DNA of 64,000 nt, taken from assembly GCF_001956915.1 (NCBI RefSeq), contig NZ_MLJO01000011.1:62001-126000 (forward strand), in the 5' to 3' direction. Positions within the stretch are counted from its first letter, which is position 1. The number at the start of each line of letters is the position of its first letter. This DNA is from Intrasporangium flavum. Lineage in GTDB: Bacteria; Actinomycetota; Actinomycetes; Actinomycetales; Dermatophilaceae. The notes beneath the pieces were generated by a model that worked only from the letters and a program-made list of their open reading frames with translations, was not told where the DNA came from and ran no database searches. Positions 56,222-63,833 of this stretch are shown piece after piece. The translations under genes and the position numbers were made by a program.

Positions 56222-56696
56222 CCCCCGAGTCGTCGAGCTCCTCAACGACGCCCTGACCTTCGAGCTGACGGTCACGAACACGTACTTCCTCCACGCGCGC
56301 ATGCTCGACAACTGGGGGTTCACCAAGCTCGGCAAGGTCTTCTACGACCTGTCCATCGACGAGATGCGCGACGCCGACGACCTCATCAACCGCATCCTGC
56401 TCTTCGACGGCCACCCCAACGTGCAGAAGCTCGGGGCCATCAGCATCGGCGAGGACGCCCACGAGATGCTCAAGCTCGCCTTCGAGAGCGAGAAGGCCGC
56501 AGTGGCGCAGTTCAACGCCGGGGCCAAGGAGTGCCACGACCTCGGCGACCACGGCAGCGCGGCCGTCTTCGAGGAGATGGTCCGCGACGAGGAGAAGCAC
56601 GCCGACTGGTTCGAGAGCCAGCTCGATGCCATCGAGCGGATCGGCCTGCAGCAGTACCTCGCCCAGCAGCTGGGCGAGGGCGGCCCCGAGGCCTGA
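56208..56696 (+). CDS. bfr: Bacterioferritin with an altered ferroxidase ligand
   Basis: A 162-residue four-helix ferritin. Ferroxidase ligands Glu19, Glu52, Glu95, Glu128 and His131 and the heme ligand Met53 (in SIDEMRDAD) can be aligned with E. coli Bfr. The second-helix His (His54 in E. coli, DEMKHAD) is Asp55 here. Iron storage as a 24-mer is expected, but iron oxidation at the diiron site may differ. GTG 56208 lies inside the end of bfd. Under the same iron box. Confidence 0.92.
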   Translation: MKPASPRVVELLNDALTFELTVTNTYFLHARMLDNWGFTKLGKVFYDLSIDEMRDADDLINRILLFDGHPNVQKLGAISIGEDAHEMLKLAFESEKAAVAQFNAGAKECHDLGDHGSAAVFEEMVRDEEKHADWFESQLDAIERIGLQQYLAQQLGEGGPEA

Positions 56697-56755
56697 GCCC
56701 CGGGACCGCCCTCTTCCGGCGTCCGCCGGCGTTCGACGGCGTCCGACGCGTCGCG

Positions 56756-57199
56756 TCAGTCGGCGAGCTGGAGGGCCTTGACCTCGTCGCGCGCGGTGAC
56801 GACCGACGCGTGCTGCCGGGAGACGACCTGGCGGAAGCCCGTGCTGAGGTCCATCTCTAGGGCCTTCTCGTACTCCGACACGGCGTGGTTCTCGCCCGTG
56901 ACAGCGGCGCCGAGCACGCTGCCCGCGTCGTTGCCGGTCACGGCGTCCTTGAGCGCGATCCAGCCGCGGTGCAGGGCCGAGGTGGCCGTGCCGCTCTCGT
57001 CGACGTCGTCGCCGTACTCGTGGCCCATGTCGACGATTTCGCGGCGGAAGCCGGCCCGCTGGGCCGACAGGCGCTGCAGCGTCGAGGCCCACTCCGGGTG
57101 CTCGTCGCCGCGCAGCTTCTCGGCGGCCTGGGCGAACCCGCGCTCGCCGTCCTTCAGCGTCTCCACGAGCTCCTTGGCGGCCTTGGCGTCGTCCGACAT
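56756..57199 (-). CDS. PA2169/DUF2383 family ferritin-like four-helix protein
   Basis: A 147-residue helical protein starting MSDDAKAAKELVETLKDGERG, with ASTLQRLSAQRAGFRREIV and AVTGENHAVSEYEKAL. These match the DUF2383 (PA2169) ferritin-like family, function unknown. The Glu/His spacing could support a metal site but this is not certain. It converges on bfr with 59 bases between stops. AGGAGAG precedes the ATG. Confidence 0.8.
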   Translation of the reverse strand: MSDDAKAAKELVETLKDGERGFAQAAEKLRGDEHPEWASTLQRLSAQRAGFRREIVDMGHEYGDDVDESGTATSALHRGWIALKDAVTGNDAGSVLGAAVTGENHAVSEYEKALEMDLSTGFRQVVSRQHASVVTARDEVKALQLAD

Positions 57200-57366
57200 C
57201 TTCTCTCCTTCGTCCGTGGTCCGGGGTCCCCTCAGCCCTACCCCGCCCGGGCGGACCCCAACCGCCATGACGCCGTGCCGCCGCCCGGACCGCAATCCCG
57301 GTGCGCCCGACCGGACCGCCCTGTTACCGTGCAGGCGATCGTGATCCGAACGGGGAGGTGAGACCC

Positions 57367-57426
57367 ATGTGTGCAGTGTCCGCAGAGGGTGCTCCCTCCC
57401 GTCCCACGATCACGCGACGGTCGTAG
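57367..57426 (+). CDS. Possible 19-residue small ORF upstream of the patatin gene
   Basis: ATG 57367 to TAG 57424-57426 encodes 19 residues (MCAVSAEGAPSRPTITRRS). A strong ribosome site, GGGGAGG at 57352-57358, lies eight bases ahead, better than that of the patatin gene 46 bases downstream. It may be a leader peptide or small protein; there is no known family. Confidence 0.35.
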   Translation: MCAVSAEGAPSRPTITRRS

Positions 57427-57472
57427 TCGCCATCGGGAGCGCCCGCCCACGTACCCGCGAAAGGCGACTCCC

Positions 57473-58387
57473 ATGACCACCTCCCCAGCCACACCCTCCG
57501 GCAGCTCCGGGCAGCGCGCCCTCGTCCTCGCTGGCGGCGGCGCGGCCGGCAACGCGTGGGAGATCGGCGTCATCGCAGGCCTCCACGACGCCGGGCTCGA
57601 CGTGACCCGCGCCGACCTCGTCATCGGCACCTCGGCCGGTTCGACCGTGGCCGTGCAGGTCACCGCCGGCACGAGCCCGTCCGACCTCTACGCCGCGATC
57701 CTCGCCGAGACGCCACCGGCGCGCCCTCCTCACGGCGGCCCGGACCACCGACCCCGGCCCGCCGTCTCGGGGCCCGGCTACCTCGAGTGGTCGAACGCGA
57801 TCATCGCCTCGGCCTCCGACCCCGCCGACATGCGTCGACGCCTCGGCGCCGCCGCCCTGGAACGCGACGCGTCCGGCGGGGCCGACGCCCGGCGCTGGCG
57901 CGAGGTCGTCGCCTCACGCCTCCCGGGCATCGACTGGCCCCGGCAGCGGGTGCTCGTCGTGGCCGTCGACGCCGAGTCCGGTGAGCCGGTGGTGTTCGAC
58001 CGCGACAGCGGCGTCGACCTCGTCGACGCCGTGGCGGCGAGCACCTCGGCCATGACGCCCTACGAGATCGACGGGCGGCGCTTCCTCAACGGTGGCTACC
58101 GGCGCAGCGAGAACGCCGACCTCGCCGCGGGCTGCGGGCGCGTCCTCGTCATGTCGCCGTTCGCCGGTGCCAGCCGGATGCCGCCGGCGTGGGGGATGGA
58201 CCTCGCCACCCAGGTGGCCGAGCTGCGGGCCGGCGGCAGCGCGGTCGAGACCGTCTTCCCGGACGCCGGTGCGGGAGAGGTCTTCGACGCCAATGCCCTC
58301 GACCCCGCTACGCGCCTTCCCGCAGCACGGGGTGGGTACGCGCAGGGCCGCGCCCTCGCCGGGCACCTCGCCGGGTTCTGGGGCTAG
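57473..58387 (+). CDS. Patatin-like phospholipase family protein lacking the dyad Asp
   Basis: A 304-residue patatin-fold protein. The oxyanion loop is LVLAGGGAAGNAWE (Gly21-Gly26) and the nucleophile motif is GTSAGS with Ser54. The usual DGG/DGA with the catalytic Asp reads FLNGGYRRSENADLA here, placing Asn at position 206. The rest of this block matches active relatives. The protein lacks a signal peptide. It may be a weak lipid acyl hydrolase or a non-catalytic relative. Confidence 0.83.
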   Translation: MTTSPATPSGSSGQRALVLAGGGAAGNAWEIGVIAGLHDAGLDVTRADLVIGTSAGSTVAVQVTAGTSPSDLYAAILAETPPARPPHGGPDHRPRPAVSGPGYLEWSNAIIASASDPADMRRRLGAAALERDASGGADARRWREVVASRLPGIDWPRQRVLVVAVDAESGEPVVFDRDSGVDLVDAVAASTSAMTPYEIDGRRFLNGGYRRSENADLAAGCGRVLVMSPFAGASRMPPAWGMDLATQVAELRAGGSAVETVFPDAGAGEVFDANALDPATRLPAARGGYAQGRALAGHLAGFWG

Positions 58388-58405
58388 GGGGCTGAGGGGG
58401 CAGGT

Positions 58406-58428
58406 CCGGCGGTCCGGCCGACCGCCGG
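58406..58428. terminator. Hairpin between the patatin and LLM enzyme genes
   Basis: CCGGCGGT (58406-58413) and ACCGCCGG (58421-58428) form a perfect 8-bp stem with a 7-base loop between convergent stops. Confidence 0.6.
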
Positions 58429-58429
58429 G

Positions 58430-59239
58430 TCAGCTGCCGGCCAGCGTCGCCACCACCGGGGCCAGCACCTCGGCCGAGCCGGCGCCGACGACGACGTAGC
58501 TGAACCCGGCCTCCTCCCGGCGGCGCCGGAGCTCCTCGACGGCGGCGGCCGGGTCGCTCGGGAGGATGGCCAGCGAGTCGGCCGCGCGCATCGCCGCGGG
58601 GTCGGTGTCGCGGGCCGAGGCCATGAAGGGGGCCACCTCGTCGCCGACGACCGACACGTGCAGGGCCAGCTCGACGTCGCGCTCGGCCCGCAGGTCGCGG
58701 GCCATCTGCTCGAGGTCGGCACGGCTGTCGCTCGGCAGCGTCGCGAACGTCACCGTGTCGGCCACCTCGGCGGCCAGCGCCCGGGCGCGCGGTCCCCGGA
58801 CGGCCATGACGACGGGGGTGCGGGCGTCCGGGCCGTCCAGCTCGCGCAGCCGCTGGACCGTCTCGCGCACGGTGTCGAGCCGTTCTCGCGGCGGGGTGAC
58901 GGGCAGGCCCAGGTCGGCGAGCTCGTCCTCGATACCGGGGCGGCCGGTGCCGATGCCCATCTCGAAGCGGCCCTCGGTGAGCGCCGTCATCGAGTGCGCC
59001 TCCCAGGCGGTGCTCCAGGCCGGACGCAGGGGTGCGGCGTAGACCCACGTGCCGACCCGCAGCGCGGTGTCGGCGGCGGCGAGCGCGAGCGTCGGTGCGG
59101 GCGCCGGCTGCCACTGCGGCACGTCGGGAACGAGCAGCGTCGAGTAGCCGGCGCCGGCCACCCGACGCGCCTGCTCGCGCCACGTGCGCACGTCGGTGAG
59201 CACCGGGGCGACGACCCCGAAGCGGAAGGGCCGGGTCAC
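58430..59239 (-). CDS. LLM class flavin-dependent oxidoreductase
   Basis: A 269-residue luciferase-like monooxygenase (F420 or FMN type). It opens RFGVVAPVLTDVRTWREQAR and has DTALRVGTWVYAAPLRP, EGRFEMGIGTGRPG and the C-terminal SYVVVGAGSAEVLAPVVA. GTG 59239 overlaps the stop of the upstream DHFR-like gene, so the two are coupled. The substrate is unknown; F420 use is common in actinobacteria but not proven by sequence. Confidence 0.83.
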   Translation of the reverse strand: MTRPFRFGVVAPVLTDVRTWREQARRVAGAGYSTLLVPDVPQWQPAPAPTLALAAADTALRVGTWVYAAPLRPAWSTAWEAHSMTALTEGRFEMGIGTGRPGIEDELADLGLPVTPPRERLDTVRETVQRLRELDGPDARTPVVMAVRGPRARALAAEVADTVTFATLPSDSRADLEQMARDLRAERDVELALHVSVVGDEVAPFMASARDTDPAAMRAADSLAILPSDPAAAVEELRRRREEAGFSYVVVGAGSAEVLAPVVATLAGS

Positions 59240-59841
59240 GGCCGGGCGCCCTTGAGCACGGGGTAGCGCAGGTGCGTCACGCCGACGCCCTGGACGACGG
59301 TCGGGTCGCCGAGGACGGCGGGCGTGTCGGCGAGGTGGTCGAAGAGCCGCACCCCGGACCCCAGCAGGACCGCGGCGACGTCGACGTGGAGGGTGTCGAG
59401 CAGGCCCGCGTTGAGCAGCTGCTGGATCGTGTCGGCGCCGTGCACGCCGACGTCCTTGCCGCCCGCGGCCTCCTTGGCCTGCTGCACGGCGCTCTCGATG
59501 CCGTCGGTGACGAAGTGGACCGTCGAGTCGGGGCGCGGCCAGCCCTCGGGGATCTCGTGGGCCAGGACGAACGCCGGTCCCCAGCCGTGGTTGCCGCCCC
59601 ACCCCTGCGCGGTCTCGAAGGTGCGGCGGCCGGTGAGGACGGCACCGAGCCGGGAGGTGAGGCCGCGGATGTACCCGGCGCTCGGCTCCGACACGGTGAA
59701 CGTCATCGGGTTCGACCCGCCGGTGCGGACCTCGACGTCGCCCGAGCCGAAGTACCAGGCGAACACCCCCATCACGTCACCGTCGGGCGCGGCGACGAAA
59801 CCGTCGAGGGACATGGACATGATGGCGACGACCTCGGACAC
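59236..59841 (-). CDS. RibD_C/dihydrofolate reductase-like protein (first of two)
   Basis: A 201-residue reductase-fold protein of the RibD C-terminal family. It starts VVAIMSMSLDGFVAAPDGD and has LTGRRTFETAQGWGG, VHGADTIQQLLNAG and LLGSGVRLFDHL, the family blocks for nucleotide binding. These proteins are often annotated as dihydrofolate reductases, but true folate activity is not expected. It is translationally coupled to the LLM oxidoreductase gene. Confidence 0.83.
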   Translation of the reverse strand: MSEVVAIMSMSLDGFVAAPDGDVMGVFAWYFGSGDVEVRTGGSNPMTFTVSEPSAGYIRGLTSRLGAVLTGRRTFETAQGWGGNHGWGPAFVLAHEIPEGWPRPDSTVHFVTDGIESAVQQAKEAAGGKDVGVHGADTIQQLLNAGLLDTLHVDVAAVLLGSGVRLFDHLADTPAVLGDPTVVQGVGVTHLRYPVLKGARP

Positions 59842-59894
59842 GGCGGTGCTTCCTCTCGGTGGGTGCGGCCCCCTGCGAGGGCCTCTCACTCCTG

Positions 59895-60548
59895 CTACGA
59901 GGCAGGCTGCCCGGATCGGACACCCTTGCGCGTGAAGCTGAGGTGGGTGACGCCGCTGGGCGAGGAGACCGCCTCGATCTCGTAGGTGTCGTCGAGGCCC
60001 TCGAGCCCGTCCCAGAGGCGGACGCCGCGGCCGAGCAGGATCGGCACCTGCACGACGTGCATCTCGTCGACGAGCCCGGCGAGGAGGAAGTCGCGCACCA
60101 CGGTGGCGCCGCCGCCGATCCGGACGTCCTTGCCGTCGGCCGCCGCGCGGGCCGTCTCGAGCGCCTCGGCGGGAGCCGCGTCGAGGAAGTGGAACGTCGT
60201 GCCGCCCTCCATCTCGATGGGGTCCCTCGCGTGGTGGGTCAGGACGAACGTCGGGGTGTGGAACGGCGGGTTCGGGCCCCACCAGCCCGTCCAGTCCGGG
60301 TCGTCGTGCCAACCGGGCGGGCCGAACTTGTTGGCCCCCATGATCTCGGCGCCGAAGCCCTGGCCGTGGCGCTCGGCGAAGGCGTTGTCGACGCCGGTGC
60401 TCCCGCCCTCGCCCCAGGTCCGGGTGGCCATCATCCACTGGTGCAGGCGCTCGCCCGCGTGGCCGAACGGTGCCTCGAGGCTCTGCGGCTCACCCGTCGC
60501 GAAGCCGTCGAGGGAGATGGAGAAGTTGTGGATCCGTGTGAGCGACAT
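59895..60548 (-). CDS. RibD_C/dihydrofolate reductase-like protein (second of two)
   Basis: A 217-residue paralog of the next gene: IHNFSISLDGFATGEPQSLE, GANKFGPPGW, FVLTHHARDP, IGGGATVVRDFLLAG and LLGRGVRLWDGLEG. It ends 53 bases before the first RibD_C gene start on the same strand. The two are only moderately similar, so the duplication is not recent. A role in redox of small molecules with NADPH is likely from the fold. Confidence 0.84.
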   Translation of the reverse strand: MSLTRIHNFSISLDGFATGEPQSLEAPFGHAGERLHQWMMATRTWGEGGSTGVDNAFAERHGQGFGAEIMGANKFGPPGWHDDPDWTGWWGPNPPFHTPTFVLTHHARDPIEMEGGTTFHFLDAAPAEALETARAAADGKDVRIGGGATVVRDFLLAGLVDEMHVVQVPILLGRGVRLWDGLEGLDDTYEIEAVSSPSGVTHLSFTRKGVRSGQPAS

Positions 60549-60698
60549 CCGCGCCCTCCTGGGTGGTCGACTGCACTGCGCGCTCGTCTGTGGGCACCTG
60601 CAGCCTACGTCGCCCGAGTCGGTGAAAAGTGGGTCGAAGCGGGTCGGGTCAGGCGTAGCGTGGTGAGGTCGTGGAGTCCTCGGCTGCAAGGGGGAGTT

Positions 60699-62222
60699 GT
60701 GCGTACTTCGTGGTGGCGAGTTCCCGTGATGGTCCTGGCGCCGGTCGCGGCGGCGGTGGTGTGTGCGCCGGTCGGTTCGGCGACGACGCAGCAGAACCCC
60801 AAGGTGGAGCACGTGCTGCTGCTCAGCCTCGACGGGTTCCACGACGGCGACCTGACGAGCTACGCGGCCGCCCATCCGGGGTCGGCGCTCGCGGACGTGC
60901 TCGCCCGGGGACGCCGGTACGCGAACGCGTCGGCCCAGACGCCGTCGGACTCCTTCCCTGCCACCTTGGCCATGACGACCGGCGGCTCGCCCCGGTCCAC
61001 CGGCGTGTACTACGACGTGTCCTGGGACAACGACCTGTCACCGGCCGGCTCGGACTGCAGCACGAGGGGAGCGCTCGTCCCCTTCAACCAGACGATCAAC
61101 CTCAACCCCAACGCGGGCGACAGCGTCGCCGACATCAACCCGGCCAAGCTGCCGCGCGACCCCGACCACGGCTGCAGCGTCGTGTACCCCCACCAGTTCC
61201 TCAAGGTCAACACCATCTACGAGGTGGCCCACGACGCCGGGCTGCGCACCGCGGTCGCCGACAAGCACCCCAGCTACGAGATCCTCGCGGGCCCCTCCGG
61301 CACCGGCATCGACGACTTCTACGGCCCGGAGTTCAACGCCGCCAAGTCCGACATCGCCAAGATCATGGCCAACGACGAGCTCAAGGTCGTCGCCGTGCTC
61401 AACCAGATCGACGGCTTCACCCACGACCGCTCCGCCGTGGTCGGCGTCCCGGCCATCTTCGGCATGAACTTCCAGGCGCCGAACATCGGGCAGAAGTTCT
61501 CCGGCTACGTCGACGCGGCGGGGACGATCCCGCAGAGCGTCACCACGCTGGGCCCGCTCACCGGCACCGCCCCCGGCCTCGCGCAGGCGCTCGACTACGT
61601 CGACGGCGCGGTCGGCCGGATGCTGAGCCGGCTCGAGGCCGACGGCCTGACCGACGACACGATGGTCGTCCTCACCGCGAAGCACGCCAACAGCCCTGTC
61701 GACCGCGGGGCGCTGCGCTGGGTCGACCCGTCCGGCTTCGCCCCGCTCGTCAACAGCGTCCAGCCCGGGCTCACTGCGCAGGTCACGGCCGACACCATGG
61801 CGCTGATCTGGCTCAAGGACCGCAGCCGTGCGGCCGACGCGGCCGCCGTGCTCGAGGCGAACGCCGCGGCGATCGGCGCCGGCACCGTCACGAGCGGCGC
61901 CGCGGTCGGGGACCTCTTCGCCGGCCAGCTCGGCGGCAACCCGGGGCGGATCCCCGACATCGTCGTGCAGCCCGTGGCCGGCGTCGTCTACGCGGCGCCG
62001 AACGCGAAGCTCGTCGACCACGGCAGCGGCAGCCCCGAGGACACCCACGTCCCTCTGGTCATCATCGAGCCCGGCCGCAAGGGCGGCCGCACCCTCACCT
62101 GTCCCGTGTCGCTGCGCCAGGTCGCGCCGACCGTCCTGCGCGCGCTCGGGCTCAGGGAGAGCCTCCTCGACGCGGTCCGGCTGGAAGGGACCCAGCGGCT
62201 GACCAACGGCGACGAGTGCTGA
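60699..62222 (+). CDS. Secreted alkaline phosphatase superfamily protein (phosphodiesterase-like)
   Basis: A 507-residue exported enzyme of the alkaline phosphatase/nucleotide pyrophosphatase superfamily. The signal peptide is MVLAPVAAAVVCAPVGSA. The first metal Asp is in HVLLLSLDGFHDGDL, and the nucleophile block reads TPSDSFPATLAMTTGG, with Ser where NPP enzymes carry Thr. The late metal block reads VVLTAKHANSPVD, with Lys where classical members have an Asp before the His. DHGSGSPEDTHVPLVI near the end holds further metal residues. The substrate is unknown. GTG 60699 follows AAGGGGGAG. Confidence 0.82.
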   Translation: MRTSWWRVPVMVLAPVAAAVVCAPVGSATTQQNPKVEHVLLLSLDGFHDGDLTSYAAAHPGSALADVLARGRRYANASAQTPSDSFPATLAMTTGGSPRSTGVYYDVSWDNDLSPAGSDCSTRGALVPFNQTINLNPNAGDSVADINPAKLPRDPDHGCSVVYPHQFLKVNTIYEVAHDAGLRTAVADKHPSYEILAGPSGTGIDDFYGPEFNAAKSDIAKIMANDELKVVAVLNQIDGFTHDRSAVVGVPAIFGMNFQAPNIGQKFSGYVDAAGTIPQSVTTLGPLTGTAPGLAQALDYVDGAVGRMLSRLEADGLTDDTMVVLTAKHANSPVDRGALRWVDPSGFAPLVNSVQPGLTAQVTADTMALIWLKDRSRAADAAAVLEANAAAIGAGTVTSGAAVGDLFAGQLGGNPGRIPDIVVQPVAGVVYAAPNAKLVDHGSGSPEDTHVPLVIIEPGRKGGRTLTCPVSLRQVAPTVLRALGLRESLLDAVRLEGTQRLTNGDEC

Positions 62223-62259
62223 GTCGGCCCCCGGCCCGGCGAGATCGCAGACTGGTGCG

Positions 62260-62460
62260 ATGACGTACTTCTGGGTCGGCGTCGGGCTGGTGCTCGTGGT
62301 CGGCATCGGGCTCATCGTGTGGGGCTCGATGTCGGGACCGGGTCGATCGGGGGAGGATGTGTCCGCGCGGCGCAGCCGCCAGGCGCAGGTCGGCGCGGGG
62401 ATGGCGGGGCTCGCGCTGCTGGTGCTCGTGGTCGCCTACCTCACGGCCCCGTGGCCCTGA
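62260..62460 (+). CDS. Small two-helix membrane protein
   Basis: A 66-residue protein with two hydrophobic helices (FWVGVGLVLVVGIGLIVWG and GAGMAGLALLVLVVAYLTA) separated by a basic, polar loop. I do not recognise the family. It lies 37 bases after the phosphatase-like gene and is ended directly by a hairpin. Confidence 0.6.
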   Translation: MTYFWVGVGLVLVVGIGLIVWGSMSGPGRSGEDVSARRSRQAQVGAGMAGLALLVLVVAYLTAPWP

Positions 62461-62476
62461 GCCCGCGAACGCGGGC
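62461..62476. terminator. Hairpin after the small membrane protein gene
   Basis: GCCCGC and GCGGGC pair around GAAC immediately after the stop codon, between convergent genes. Confidence 0.5.
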
Positions 62477-62497
62477 GACGGCGGCGCATCGCGCGGG

Positions 62498-63013
62498 TCA
62501 CCACCGGCCGCGGTGGACGACCTCGTCGAAGGGGCGTCGGTCGAGCCGCTCGATGACCGCCAGCGGACGGTCCGACGGGTAGCCGACGGAGAGCAGGTAG
62601 GCCAGGAAGCGTCCCTCGGGGAAGCCGAGGACGGCCCTGGCCCGGTCCTGGTCGGCCGCGGCGGCGTGGCCGGTGCCGACGCCGAGGTCGGCAGCGGCGA
62701 CGGTCATCGCGTACGTCGCCTGGCCCAGGTCGTACTGCAGCAGGGCGGACTGCCGGTCGTCCGTCGGCTCCGGCGCGACGATCGCGATGGCGGCCGTCGC
62801 CCCGGCCACGTGCCTGGCGCCCTGCCAGACCTTCGACAGCTCGACCAGCTGCGCCCGGTCGGTGACGAGCACGAAGTCCCAGGGCTGCCAGTTGCCGGCG
62901 GACGGGGCGCGACGGCCCGCGTCGAGGATCCGGTCGAGGTCCTCGTCAGGAACCGGCTGCTCGGTGAACTGTCGGACATTGCGTCGCGCCCTCAGGGCGT
63001 CCCAGGTCTCCAC
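62498..63013 (-). CDS. Nitroreductase family protein
   Basis: A 171-residue FMN-dependent reductase. It starts with WDALRARRNVRQFTEQPVPD, the standard phosphate-gripping motif, has GRRAPSAGNWQPWDFVLV and the C-terminal GRFLAYLLSVGYPSDRPL. The short length fits the small nitroreductase group. Reduction of nitro compounds, quinones or a specific metabolite is possible. It stands alone. Confidence 0.88.
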   Translation of the reverse strand: METWDALRARRNVRQFTEQPVPDEDLDRILDAGRRAPSAGNWQPWDFVLVTDRAQLVELSKVWQGARHVAGATAAIAIVAPEPTDDRQSALLQYDLGQATYAMTVAAADLGVGTGHAAAADQDRARAVLGFPEGRFLAYLLSVGYPSDRPLAVIERLDRRPFDEVVHRGRW

Positions 63014-63094
63014 ACCGCCATGGTGCGCCTGCGGGTGCCGATGGGGCCACCGTCCGGGCCGGTGCCCCGGACCCGTCCGGTCACCGTCGTCCGA

Positions 63095-63138
63095 TGAGCC
63101 GGGGCCCGCCGACCGTGCGGTCAGCGGACCCCGGCTCA
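63095..63138 (-). terminator. Terminator after the Tat-exported protein gene
   Basis: TGAGCCGGGG (63095-63104) and CCCCGGCTCA (63129-63138) form a perfect 10-bp stem; GACC-GTGC-GGTC inside the loop can extend it. It lies directly after the stop at 63144 on the minus strand. Confidence 0.65.
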
Positions 63139-63143
63139 GCTGC

Positions 63144-63626
63144 CTACGCGTCGATGCGGCGACCGCTGAACGAGCCGGTCCCTGAGTCGACCTTGGTGCC
63201 GGAGGGATCGAAGACCGCGAAGTCGTAGGTGCCGCTGATCCTCCCGTGGTGCACGCTGCCCCAGGCGCGGACGCGCACGGTGACGCCCGGCATGGTGGGA
63301 CCGCCGCCGGCCTGGCCCGTCCAGAACGTCGCCTTGAAACCGCTGCCGCTGCGACGGGCCCAGGTCCCCGTGAAGGGCGGGCCGGCCGGGGCGATGTCGT
63401 GGCTGATCATGACGTTCCCACCCGCGAAGCTGAGGACGGTCGAGACCTCGGTCGGGTCGCCGGGCGGGTCGTCCTTGCGCTTGACGATCCAGCTGCCCGC
63501 GAGCGCGGAGCCCTCGTTGTCCGACGCCGATGCCGAGGAGGCGCTCGCCACACCCCCGATCGCCACCGCGCCCGCGGCGCCGGCCCCCACCAGAACGCGA
63601 CGCCGATTCATCACGTGCTCGTCCAT
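63144..63626 (-). CDS. Tat-exported protein of unknown function
   Basis: A 160-residue secreted protein with a twin-arginine signal (MNRRRVLVGAGAAGAVAIGG) ending near ASASSASA. The mature domain is beta-rich: SWIVKRKDDPPGDPTEVSTV, GGNVMISHDIAP, GTWARRSGSGFKATFW and GTYDFAVFDPSGTKV, resembling the small calycin/allene-oxide-cyclase-like barrels annotated as hypothetical in actinobacteria. No catalytic motif is seen. ATG 63626 follows AGGAGGAGGAG, a very strong ribosome site. Confidence 0.75.
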   Translation of the reverse strand: MDEHVMNRRRVLVGAGAAGAVAIGGVASASSASASDNEGSALAGSWIVKRKDDPPGDPTEVSTVLSFAGGNVMISHDIAPAGPPFTGTWARRSGSGFKATFWTGQAGGGPTMPGVTVRVRAWGSVHHGRISGTYDFAVFDPSGTKVDSGTGSFSGRRIDA

Positions 63627-63790
63627 TGCGATCTCCTCCTCCTGTGAGCCGTCGGAGAACCCCGACCCTTCAGGTTCGGCGTCCGGGAGAAGGCGCGTCA
63701 AGGCTTCGCCGTGCGTCCACCACTTATGGACCGCTAGGTCGCAATGGTGCCTGGATGAGTAGCCAACGGTGCACCAATGCGCACATAGGC

Positions 63791-63830
63791 CGTCCTGACG
63801 AATTCGCGGGATTTCGTTGGTATCAGGACG
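63791..63830 (-). terminator. Hairpin after the partial membrane protein gene
   Basis: CGTCCTGA (63791-63798) and TCAGGACG (63823-63830) form an 8-bp stem with a 24-base AT-richer loop, three bases past the stop at 63834 on the minus strand. Confidence 0.5.
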
Positions 63831-63833
63831 ATC

